Shown piece by piece: positions 26,625-33,721 of a DNA stretch of 64,000 bases (positions are counted from its first letter, which is position 1; every line of letters begins with the position of its first letter). Origin of the DNA: Chloroflexota bacterium (lineage in GTDB: Bacteria > Chloroflexota > UBA11872 > UBA12225). The DNA is taken from the NCBI GenBank assembly GCA_030447525.1, contig JAUJOR010000005.1, forward strand, positions 62,001 to 126,000. Direction: 5' to 3'. Made by a program: the position numbers and the translations under genes. Under the pieces are notes generated by a model, which was not told where the DNA came from, did not search any database, and worked only from the letters and a program-made list of their open reading frames with translations.

Positions 26625-26800
26625 TCAGACGACTTCGATCCGGACCGGCCGCTCCTCGCTTAACGGGAACTCTGTCGGAAATGATGTCGGCCCCCCGAGT
26701 TCGTCCAGGAGCTCTCCGAGTCCTGCGACGTCGAGGAGGTGTAGCACGGGCGCGGAATGGGACCTCGCCTGGGTGCCCTTGACTTCGAGGACAAGCGCAG
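26625..26800 (-). pseudogene. C-terminal remnant of an unknown protein
   Basis: One minus-strand frame reads ALVLEVKGTQARSHSAPVLH, LLDVAGLGELLDELGGPTSF and EFPLSEERPVRIEVV, ending TGA at 26625. Composition is protein-like, but an in-frame stop lies shortly upstream and there is no start, so only the C-terminus survives. Confidence 0.35.
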
Positions 26801-26969
26801 CGCACGAGCACCGGCGACTTCATCCGTCCGCGCCCGCCCATCAGGGTCTGGCTGGGACGGTTTGTTTTCCTGAGGTGGTCGTGCACTCACCGGGCCGATC
26901 AGGGCACTTCAGCTGCCGGCCGCAGCGCCCGAAGGAGGTCTGTCGCCGTGATCCGAGGTAGCCGCCAGC

Positions 26970-27554
26970 TCACTCGGAGGAAGACGGGCCGGCGTCCTGC
27001 GGGACCCTGAAGCGCCGGTGGTCGCCCTGGCGCCGGGCACCGTCACAGGAGGCGCAGAACTCGTCCGGGGTCATGATCTGCGTCGAGCACAGCGCCTCCA
27101 GGGCGTGGCGCAGCGGCGATCCTGGTCTCCCGAACCCCGTCGTGTCCTCGGTGATGAAGATGGCTCCGCCGGCGTGGGCGTGCGTCATCAGGTGGTGTGC
27201 ATCGCGGAGCTGGTTCCGCTGCGGGTTGGTCAGGTCGTCGCGCTGCCCCGGCTTAGGGAAGGACCCGTTACTCATCAGGTGCAGCACCTGCTCGAAACGC
27301 GCCCCCGACCCCGGCGGCCAGAGCACGAATTGCCCCAGCAGGGACTCACCGAGCAGGCATCCCTCTACAAGCTGCCGGGGCGCAGAGAGCGGACGAACGC
27401 CGAAGCGCACGCGGGGCTTGGCGTTCTTTAGCTCACGAGGGGCGATGCTCGTGTTACGGAACCGAACCGGCAAGGGCCGCGCAGCATCACGGAGCCGCCT
27501 GACCTTCCAACGGTCGAGCACACAGGTGTCGAGCGTGACGAGGAGATTGTTCAT
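26970..27554 (-). CDS. PIN-like domain protein
   Basis: 194 residues. NLLVTLDTCVLDRWKVRRLR begins like a PIN nuclease (acidic residue after a hydrophobic strand). The later RDAHHLMTHAHAGGAIFITED gives the second acidic cluster at the end of a helix and strand, followed by MTPDEFCASC. PIN proteins cleave RNA and are often toxins; no antitoxin gene is adjacent. The last 30 residues are basic and probably disordered. It stands alone, leftward. Confidence 0.55.
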   Translation of the reverse strand: MNNLLVTLDTCVLDRWKVRRLRDAARPLPVRFRNTSIAPRELKNAKPRVRFGVRPLSAPRQLVEGCLLGESLLGQFVLWPPGSGARFEQVLHLMSNGSFPKPGQRDDLTNPQRNQLRDAHHLMTHAHAGGAIFITEDTTGFGRPGSPLRHALEALCSTQIMTPDEFCASCDGARRQGDHRRFRVPQDAGPSSSE

Positions 27555-27637
27555 CTTCCACGAACAAGCATAGGGGACGGCTCACCTCGTCGCCCGATCC
27601 GCCCACCCGGCGCCGGTGAGGCCCGCGGCACGACGGC

Positions 27638-27814
27638 TCAGCCCCGCCGCCGCCGGAGCGTGACCCCGGCCAGGAAGGCGAGGGCCACCAGCAGCAGGGC
27701 AGCCAGCGCCGCCATCCACGGGGCAACGCCCAGCGGGGTGACCAGCAGGCGCGCCACCAGCACGGCGACCACGAGCAGGACGGCAACGACGGCCACGCCA
27801 AGGGCGGGTTTCAT
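27638..27814 (-). CDS. small two-helix membrane protein
   Basis: 58 residues, almost entirely two hydrophobic helices (VAVVAVLLVVAVLVARLLV and MAALAALLLVALAFLAGV) ending RRRRG, so the C-terminus probably faces the cytoplasm. AAGGAG lies 7 nt before the ATG. It is the last gene of the leftward operon that begins near 31315, 31 bp after the CxxC paralogue. The function is unknown. Confidence 0.6.
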   Translation of the reverse strand: MKPALGVAVVAVLLVVAVLVARLLVTPLGVAPWMAALAALLLVALAFLAGVTLRRRRG

Positions 27815-27845
27815 CGCTGCTCCTTCGCGTCCCCCGGCATCGGCG

Positions 27846-28727
27846 TCACCAGGCCCGCTCGTCGGGATCGGGAGGCCAACGGAAGGCCCGCTGGCCGAAA
27901 ACGGTGTGCTCCAGGTCGGTCTCCCCGCTCGGCCAGTGGATCCCTTCTGGCAGCCCGGCCGCGCGGAGCACCCAGACGGTCCCCCGCGGCCCCTCGCCGC
28001 CGTACCCGGCGGTCGTCCCGACGAGCTCCAGCACCCGGCCCACGTCGTCGTACAGGCGCAGGCTCGCCGACGCTGCCCCCTCGGAGCGCCGCTGCACTTC
28101 CTCGTAGTCGCCCGTGGTTGCGGCGACGAACGCCCCGAAGCGGTGCCGGTGAAGGAGGAAAAATGCCTTGCTGCGCTCGGTGATGCCCCCGGACCCGGCG
28201 GGCTCGCGCAGCACCGGGCGCCCGTCCGCCTCGTCCCACGCCGGGTCAGCGAACGGGCGCACCGCCGCTTCGGCCAGGAGCAGGGCGCCGGCGCCGGGGT
28301 CGTCGAGGGCCGCCCGGGCGCGCTCAACGCGGGCGGTGAGTGTCGCGTCGGTGGCATCGGCCCACACGTCGGCCAGCTCGCGGGCGACAAGGACGTGCAG
28401 GTCCCGGTGGTCGCGCAGCGCCTCCTCGACGGCGAACCCGATCTCGATAGCCTCGGCCGTGGGGCCGGGCGTCCGCCCGCTCGGGTCGGCCTCGGCGGCG
28501 TATCTCGCGGCATCGAGCGCGTCGTGCCACGCCCGGAGGGGCCGGCACACCGGGCAGGCCGCCGGGGAGAGCGGGAACGCCGTCCCCGGCCACCGCGCGT
28601 GCCAGTCGGCGACGAGGCGACCCTCGCGCGCCGCCTGGCGCAGCTCGCTCCACGGGCGGCCTGGGCGCGGTGCCGGCCAGAGGTCAGCCCAGGCAGGATC
28701 GGGCATGGTCTTTTGGGTTTCGGGCAT
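27846..28727 (-). CDS. unknown accessory protein, CxxC paralogue 1
   Basis: 293 residues from ATG 28727. The N-terminal part holds CPVCRPLRAWHDALDAARY, a CxxC at the head of a long helix. The C-terminal half is nearly the same as in the gene at 30134-30883: GGITERSKAFFLLHRHRFGA, ASLRLYDDVGRVLEL, TTAGYGGEGPRGTVWVLRAA, LEHTVFGQRAFRW. The two are clear paralogues in one operon. The conserved ERSKxFFLLxRHRxGA and AGYGGEGPxGTxxVLR blocks look like a beta-rich core of an undescribed domain. I know no function for it. The surrounding genes are plasmid accessory genes. Confidence 0.7.
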   Translation of the reverse strand: MPETQKTMPDPAWADLWPAPRPGRPWSELRQAAREGRLVADWHARWPGTAFPLSPAACPVCRPLRAWHDALDAARYAAEADPSGRTPGPTAEAIEIGFAVEEALRDHRDLHVLVARELADVWADATDATLTARVERARAALDDPGAGALLLAEAAVRPFADPAWDEADGRPVLREPAGSGGITERSKAFFLLHRHRFGAFVAATTGDYEEVQRRSEGAASASLRLYDDVGRVLELVGTTAGYGGEGPRGTVWVLRAAGLPEGIHWPSGETDLEHTVFGQRAFRWPPDPDERAW

Positions 28728-28801
28728 AGGAAGAGACCTCCCGTGTCGGTTCCGGCGTCCAGGGGCCGGGGGGAGCTGCCCCCGGCCCCGCCGGCGGGTG
28801 C

Positions 28802-29314
28802 TCAGTCGGCGGGATCGGTCACCCACGCCTCCCACTGGATGGCCACGGCCAGCACGTCGTCAGCGGTCATGTCCGGCCGCGGCGCGGCGTACTCCGCCGC
28901 CGCTTTGAGCAGGGCCAGGCGCCGGATCTCCGTGTTCCGGTCCGGGCCGCGGTCTGCGGGTCGCGCCGGCGCCGTGGGCGTGGCGGCCCGCCGTGTGCGA
29001 AGTGCCGGGGCTGGATCGGGCTCCAGCCCCTCGAAGGCGTCGCCGGTCAGCGCCTCGGGCTCGTCCAGCTCGAGGGCGCCCGCGCCGCCGCCGCCACCCA
29101 CCACGCTGAGGGCGTTGATGAACCGGCCTTTGTCCAGCTCAACCTCGACCGCCTGTCCGGCCTCCGGGCGAGGTACCTCGCGAAACTGGGAGTAGTTGAG
29201 CCAGCGCCCGTCCAGCTTGAGCCCCTTCTCGTTGGTCGCCTCGACGACGCCGCGCAGCGTCTCCGCTCGCCCACCCGTCCGTTCCGTCCCGCTGGTGCGT
29301 TCGTCTCGTGCCAT
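28802..29314 (-). CDS. hypothetical protein, plasmid operon
   Basis: 170 residues, ATG at 29314 with GGAGGG upstream. The N-terminal 70 residues form a probable OB-like small beta domain (TLRGVVEATNEKGLKLDGRW, VEVELDKGRFINALSV). A low-complexity acidic linker and a helical C-terminus (TEIRRLALLKAAAEYAAPRP, VLAVAIQWEAWVTDPAD) follow. The domain plan recalls small single-strand DNA or RNA binding proteins with a charged tail. No family is certain. Confidence 0.6.
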   Translation of the reverse strand: MARDERTSGTERTGGRAETLRGVVEATNEKGLKLDGRWLNYSQFREVPRPEAGQAVEVELDKGRFINALSVVGGGGGAGALELDEPEALTGDAFEGLEPDPAPALRTRRAATPTAPARPADRGPDRNTEIRRLALLKAAAEYAAPRPDMTADDVLAVAIQWEAWVTDPAD

Positions 29315-29396
29315 CGGTGTCCCTCCTGTGCGCCTCGTGGCGCGCGTCTTGGTGGTGGGTCGGCGCCCCACCCGGAGCGCCGACCCAAGGATGGTG

Positions 29397-29699
29397 CTAG
29401 GGCAGGTGCTCCCGGACCCACGACAGCGGCCGGGGCGTCCAGTGCAGATCACGCTCCACCGGCAGTCCCAGCGGGCCGCGGACGGCCCGCAGCTCGGCCA
29501 GGCTGAAGTACCCGAGCTCCACCGCGTGCCCCACCACGAGCCCGAAGCAGGTATCGGTGCCGTCGAACTCAATGGCGTACCACGTCCAGCCGGCGTCCGG
29601 GGTGAACCACTTCGCCGGCACCAGCGGGTCAGGGGTGCCCTCTTGCGAGTACAGCGGGGGCAGCGCGGGGCGCAGCGCGTCGGGCAGCAGGTCGTCCAT
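29397..29699 (-). CDS. DUF2958 family protein
   Basis: 100 residues matching DUF2958 over its length: LRPALPPLYSQEGTPDPLVP, AKWFTPDAGWTWYAIEFDG, GLVVGHAVELGYFSLAELRA and LPVERDLHWTPRPLSWV. This domain is common on plasmids and conjugative elements, often near anti-restriction or replication genes, with no proven activity. The ATG overlaps the preceding stop (TAATG), so it is co-translated with the upstream gene. Confidence 0.88.
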   Translation of the reverse strand: MDDLLPDALRPALPPLYSQEGTPDPLVPAKWFTPDAGWTWYAIEFDGTDTCFGLVVGHAVELGYFSLAELRAVRGPLGLPVERDLHWTPRPLSWVREHLP

Positions 29700-30016
29700 T
29701 ACTCGGCGCCCTCTCCCCTGGTCGCCGCCGCCGCGAGGGTACGCCGCAGCCGGGGCAGGATCGTCCTGCAGGTGAGGCAGTCCTGGCAGGCCTCCGGGTG
29801 GGCCGCCCGAAGGTCGGCCTCGGTCAGGGCCAGCACGCCTAAGGCGGTCAAGGTGACGTACTGGGCATCGGCCTGCGCCTGGGCGTGCCGCTCGCCCAAG
29901 TCGCGCACGGCGGCGGCCATCCCGTCGCCGTGACCCTTCCAGACCCGACCCTCCAGGTCACGCACGGTGAGGGTGCTGATCGACCGGCGTCTCGGCGTCT
30001 TGGGGAGACTCTTCAC
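29699..30016 (-). CDS. hypothetical protein with CxxC motif
   Basis: 105 residues from GTG 30016, with AGGAGG 6 nt upstream. The mid-region ALGVLALTEADLRAAHPEAC and CQDCLTCRTILPRLRRTL carry C-x2-C-x2-C clustered Cys that could hold a zinc ion. The preceding part (YVTLTALGVLALT) is helical. It overlaps both neighbours by a few bases, so it belongs to one translational unit. No family is recognised. Confidence 0.6.
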   Translation of the reverse strand: MKSLPKTPRRRSISTLTVRDLEGRVWKGHGDGMAAAVRDLGERHAQAQADAQYVTLTALGVLALTEADLRAAHPEACQDCLTCRTILPRLRRTLAAAATRGEGAE

Positions 30017-30114
30017 GGCTGCACCTCCTCGTCTCGACAGCGGTAGATGCGGTCGGGGGCGACGTCTGTTGGCGCAGGCGTCCCCCCGCTCTCGTGTACA
30101 GGCGCTTTGCGCAC
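30013..30114 (-). CDS. 33-residue peptide in the operon
   Basis: GTG at 30114 follows an excellent AAGGAGGGAGG site. The peptide VRKAPVHESGGTPAPTDVAP, then DRIYRCRDEEVQP, ends in a TGA that overlaps the next GTG (GTGA). The ribosome site and coupling argue that it is translated. Its sequence has no recognisable fold, and it may serve mainly to deliver ribosomes to the next gene. Confidence 0.42.
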   Translation of the reverse strand: MRKAPVHESGGTPAPTDVAPDRIYRCRDEEVQP

Positions 30115-30133
30115 TCGCCTCCCTCCTTCCTGC

Positions 30134-30883
30134 TCAGTCCACCCCTGGCTCGCGGCGCAGGAAGAACGTCCGCGAGCCGAACACCGTGCGCTCCAGGGCC
30201 GTGGTTCCCCGTGCGTCCAGCTCCCCTTCAGGGAACCCGCAGAGCCGCAGGACGTAGAGCGTGCCGTGCGGCCCCTCGCCGCCGTAGCCCGCGGTGCATC
30301 CCGACAGCGCCAGGACGCGCCCGCTCTCGTCGTACAGGCGCAGGCAGTCCTCGCTCCCGCCCGCGTGGCGCGACGAGGCGAAGTCGCCCATTGAGGCCGC
30401 CACGATGGCCCCCAGGCGGTGGCGGTTGAGCAGGAAGAACCCTTTACTCCGCTCCGTGAAGCCGGCGCACGCGCGGGGCTCGCGGTAGACCACCCGGCCA
30501 TCCTGCTCGTCGGCGGGGGGATCGACGTAGGCCGCGCGCAGGCGCGCGTCTTCGGGGAGGAACCGGAACGGGTGGTGCAGCACCTCGCGGTGCTCGCGCA
30601 GCCGGTCCTCCAGGTCGAGCCAGCGCTCGATTGCTTCAGTGGTCAGCCGCGCCGCGCCACTGGTGGCCTCGACGTCCTCCCGCTCGGCGGCCGCTTCGGC
30701 GGCCCGGAAGCGCGCGATCGCTCGTGCCCAGCCCGCGCAGACGGTGCAGGACACGTCTGGATCGGGACGGAAGGGGCTGCGGCCCGGCCCTGGGCCTCGG
30801 GGGTGATCGTCGTGCCAGTGGGGCGCCAGCTCCGCCCGGAGGCGGCTCAGGCGCTCCGGGTCGGTGTCGTAGGTCGTGGGCAT
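30134..30883 (-). CDS. unknown accessory protein, CxxC paralogue 2
   Basis: 249 residues, AAGGAG 9 nt before ATG 30883. An N-terminal CTVCAGWARAIARFRAAEAA parallels the CxxC-helix of the gene at 27846-28727. The C-terminal blocks are conserved between the two: GFTERSKGFFLLNRHRLGAI, CLRLYDESGRVLALSGC, TAGYGGEGPHGTLYVLRLCG and LERTVFGSRTFFLR. The middle is more divergent. Duplication within one operon suggests a functional pair, for example subunits of one complex. The biochemical role is unknown. Confidence 0.7.
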   Translation of the reverse strand: MPTTYDTDPERLSRLRAELAPHWHDDHPRGPGPGRSPFRPDPDVSCTVCAGWARAIARFRAAEAAAEREDVEATSGAARLTTEAIERWLDLEDRLREHREVLHHPFRFLPEDARLRAAYVDPPADEQDGRVVYREPRACAGFTERSKGFFLLNRHRLGAIVAASMGDFASSRHAGGSEDCLRLYDESGRVLALSGCTAGYGGEGPHGTLYVLRLCGFPEGELDARGTTALERTVFGSRTFFLRREPGVD

Positions 30884-30931
30884 CGCTCGATCTCCTTCCT
30901 CAAGGGGCCGTAGTCGGGCACCGCTTCTTCT

Positions 30932-31315
30932 TCAGGCCGCCAGGGATTCCGCCGCCGCGAGCGGCTGGCGGGACGGGCGCGGCGCCGTTGCGGCGGCGAA
31001 GACGACCGGCATGCCCGAGACGGCAGGAGCTGCGGGGGCCGCTGCCCCCGCGGGGCGGGTGACCCGCCCCTTGCTCGCGTGCTCGACCTTGGCGACGAAC
31101 ACGGCCGCGGCGTGCCAGCAGGGACGTCCGGCCAGCCCCGCCTCGCAGTCGCAGCGGTAGCGCCCGGCGTCGTCCACGCTGACGGTGTGGTGCGTGCCCG
31201 GCCGGCTGTTGCTCGCCACCCGGTACAGGCCGTACCGCACCCGCGCTACGGCGGCCGCCCCGCCCCTGGCCAACGCCCGCTGCACCGCGTTCCGCTCGCT
31301 CCCGCTCAAGGCCAT
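30932..31315 (-). CDS. SWIM zinc-finger protein
   Basis: 127 residues. A central SWIM motif CxC...CxH is exact: RYRCDCEAGLAGRPCWHAAA, preceded by YRVASNSRPGTHHTVSVDDA. SWIM domains bind zinc and mediate DNA or protein contacts. The C-terminal third is Ala/Pro-rich and probably disordered. It is the first gene of the leftward operon and sits 24 bp behind the strong promoter at 31339-31367, with GGGAGG before the ATG. Confidence 0.82.
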   Translation of the reverse strand: MALSGSERNAVQRALARGGAAAVARVRYGLYRVASNSRPGTHHTVSVDDAGRYRCDCEAGLAGRPCWHAAAVFVAKVEHASKGRVTRPAGAAAPAAPAVSGMPVVFAAATAPRPSRQPLAAAESLAA

Positions 31316-31338
31316 CGCTCGGTGTTCCTCCCAGGTCT

Positions 31339-31367
31339 ATACTAGCATATTTGACAGTATAAGTCAA
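31339..31367 (-). promoter_or_regulatory. sigma70-type promoter with internal inverted repeat
   Basis: On the minus strand TTGACT (31367-31362), 17 bp, TAGTAT (31344-31339), 24 bp before the first gene of the operon. An inverted repeat TTGAC...GTCAA (31367-31351) covers the -35 box and could bind a repressor, possibly the excisionase-like protein encoded divergently at 31448. It is one of the few AT-rich patches in the region. Confidence 0.65.
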
Positions 31368-31447
31368 CCCCTTTCTTCCTGGTAGTTCGTCAAAGACGCT
31401 AGGATTAGCAGGAGCCGGGACGAACGACTACGATGCTGGGAGCAACC

Positions 31448-31738
31448 ATGACGCGCGTGAGCACGCCCCCACGGGATCAAGAGATCGGGATGGCCCTGGT
31501 GGCGTCCCTGACCGGGGTGAGCCGGAGCACCCTCCGAGCCGCGGCCCAGGCCGGCCACCTGCAGGCCCGGCGCATCAGCCCCGGCCCGCGGGGGCAGTGG
31601 GTCATGACGCTGGCCGCCGTCGACGCCTGGCTCAAGGCGGCCCGCCACCGGCCGGGGCGCACCCCGCAGCGGCGCCACGTCGCCGCCCCACCGACGAGCT
31701 CGTCGCCGACTGTTGCCCCCGCCGAGTCGGTGGCGTAG
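31448..31738 (+). CDS. excisionase/MerR-like helix-turn-helix protein
   Basis: 96 residues from ATG 31448 (GGGAGC upstream; ATG 31433 is the alternative). The pattern GMALVASLTGVSRSTLRAAA-QAGHLQARRISPGPRGQW is a helix-turn-helix followed by a wing, as in excisionases and phage-type DNA-binding proteins. The C-terminus is Pro/Ser-rich. It is divergent from the SWIM operon and only 80 bp from its promoter, which suggests that it regulates that operon. Confidence 0.72.
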   Translation: MTRVSTPPRDQEIGMALVASLTGVSRSTLRAAAQAGHLQARRISPGPRGQWVMTLAAVDAWLKAARHRPGRTPQRRHVAAPPTSSSPTVAPAESVA

Positions 31739-32738
31739 CCGCACCGCCCCGCCTCCGGCTCCCCTGTGCGCCCGCAGGCGCTGCCCCTCCCCCTCTAGGG
31801 AGTGGCCGTGGGGGATGGTCTGGAAGGGGCGACGCGCGATCGCCCCTTCCAGGCGGCGTCCGTCTGCCCACCGCTGCGCCGGCCGGGAGCGTCTGGCCCG
31901 CACAAGAGGCCCGGCACGCAGTGCCCCCGCCTCTAGTGCAGTGGCCAGACCGCGCCCCGCAGCCCACGCCGGCCGGGAAGCCGAGTCAAGGGCGCGCCGC
32001 GCCGACCAACGGGAGGGCACCCTTGGCCGGCGCTCCCGGCGTGGGAGCCGGCGCGACGCCAGGCGGCGATCCCGGTGGCCCTGACAGCACGTCTCCGCCT
32101 CCGCCGGGCACCGGCGGGTGACCGCGGCCACGGCCGCTAACGGGCGCAGGCGCCCCGGCCCGCGGGAGCACAGGCCGGCCAGAGCGCAGCGCAGCGACCA
32201 GGCGCAGCCGGGCACGGGGGAGGCGCCCGGCGCAGGAGGGGACGGCAGGAGGGCGCGGGCGCGGTCTGTGAGGGGCAGCCCGTAGGGTGCTCAGACCGTC
32301 GCCGACGCCGCCGGCCCCAGCCGGGCGCTTCCCCCAGCCGGAGCGCAGCGCAGCGTCGGCGACGCAGCGGGAGCGGGCCGGCAGCCGTCCACCACCCCCC
32401 ACCGACCCACCGGCGTGGCGGGTCCCCGCGCCAGCGGGCGAAGCGGATGCGAGCCCGCGAGCTCGAGCGGAGCACGCGGTGCCCCGCAGGGGCAGGCGCC
32501 CGCCGCGTCCCCATCCCGCGGTTCACCCGGCGCCATGCGAATGCATTGCTTGCTGCTGGTGCGCCCTGTCCCGGTCTGCTCTGCGTGCTCCTGGCCAGCG
32601 CCCGCCGTGCGGGTCGCCACCCCTGTGCCCGCTGCTCGTGCACGCGCCCGGCGTGCCCAGCCCCGCTCCCAGACGCCCTGGCGCGGGATCGCAGCCATCC
32701 CAACCTGACGCCGCCGGTCGGCTGTGCTTCGAGACGCC
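31739..32738. other. 1-kb convergent intergenic region with short repeats
   Basis: It lies between the ends of two convergent genes. No frame has protein-like composition. Visible structure: GAGCGCAGCGCAGCG occurs at 32182-32196 and 32341-32355, and CGTCGCCGACGC (32297-32308) pairs with GCGTCGGCGACG (32353-32364) as a 12-bp inverted repeat. These could be transcription stops or remnants of a transfer or replication site. Nothing more specific is supported. Confidence 0.45.
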
Positions 32739-33569
32739 TCACCCCCACGGCGCGACCTCCACCCCCGCCGGGAGCCGCTCGACCGAGACCAGAGACTCCA
32801 GCCGCCCCTCCCGGACGACGGCCTCCAGCCGGCGCTGCAGCGCCCCCGTGGCGCAGAACCAGGCCACCCGCCGGTACCCCAGGGCGCCGCGGTACCAGCG
32901 CAGGATGTCCTCGTACCGCGTCTTCGTCTTCGCCGTCGCCTCCAGCTCCACGGCCACCCGCTCCACCGGCCCCGCCGGCCCCGCCGCCCGGGCACCCGAC
33001 CGGACCCCACCGGTGGGGTCCGGGGGGAGGAGGAGCACGCCGTCGGGGACGTGGGGCGTCCCGGCGAAGAGCCGGCCGTGGCTCCGGCCACGCACCGCCA
33101 GCATCGCCTCCCGGCGTAGCTCCCGCTCGGTCACCCAGGTGGCCCCGTCGTGCCGCGCCAGCAGCCAGTCCGCCAGGTCGGCCACGGCCAGGTGGTGCGC
33201 CAGGGCCGGCGCCGCCGGGCGCGCCGCCGGCAGCTCGGTCCCGGCCAGCGCCGCGCCGCGGGGCGTGGCCACGTACACCCCCGGGGCGCGGAACAGCACT
33301 CGGAGGTGCTCCAGGTACCCGGTGGCGACCAGCGCGGCCAGCCGGTGGTAGGCCGTCGAGGCCGCCCCGAAGTGGCGCCGCACCAGCTGGTCGCAGGTCA
33401 ACGCCCCGAAGCGCACCACGTCCTGGAGGATGGCCCGGTCGCGCGCCGTCAGCTGCACCGCCGGCACCCGCGGCCCCGTTGCCGGACCCGCGGCGCCTGG
33501 CGCCCGGGCGCGCTCCGCCCCGGGCGCTCCCGCTCGCCGCCCCGAGTTGCCCCCCGCGTCTGTCCGCAT
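32739..33569 (-). CDS. replication-relaxation family protein
   Basis: 276 residues from ATG 33569. The N-terminal winged helix is clear (VQLTARDRAILQDVVRFGAL, TCDQLVRRHF, YHRLAALVATGYLEHL). A nuclease-like fold follows (LAVADLADWLL, PDGVLLL, VAVELEATAKTKTRYEDILR-WYRG). This family is typical of conjugative and integrative plasmids of Gram-positive and related bacteria, and is thought to act at the transfer or replication origin. It lies 150 bp downstream of the coupling ATPase in the same orientation. Confidence 0.85.
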   Translation of the reverse strand: MRTDAGGNSGRRAGAPGAERARAPGAAGPATGPRVPAVQLTARDRAILQDVVRFGALTCDQLVRRHFGAASTAYHRLAALVATGYLEHLRVLFRAPGVYVATPRGAALAGTELPAARPAAPALAHHLAVADLADWLLARHDGATWVTERELRREAMLAVRGRSHGRLFAGTPHVPDGVLLLPPDPTGGVRSGARAAGPAGPVERVAVELEATAKTKTRYEDILRWYRGALGYRRVAWFCATGALQRRLEAVVREGRLESLVSVERLPAGVEVAPWG

Positions 33570-33721
33570 TGTCGTCTCCCGTCGTCGCAGCACACGCTCC
33601 TCCTCTCCGCTTCGGTGTCTCCACGCCGTCTCGCGGCTGCTCCGGCACCGGGCGCGTCCATCGCGAACGGGCCGTGGCGGGACCCCCTCCCGACGATCCC
33701 CCTCCTCCACTGGCCACGAGA

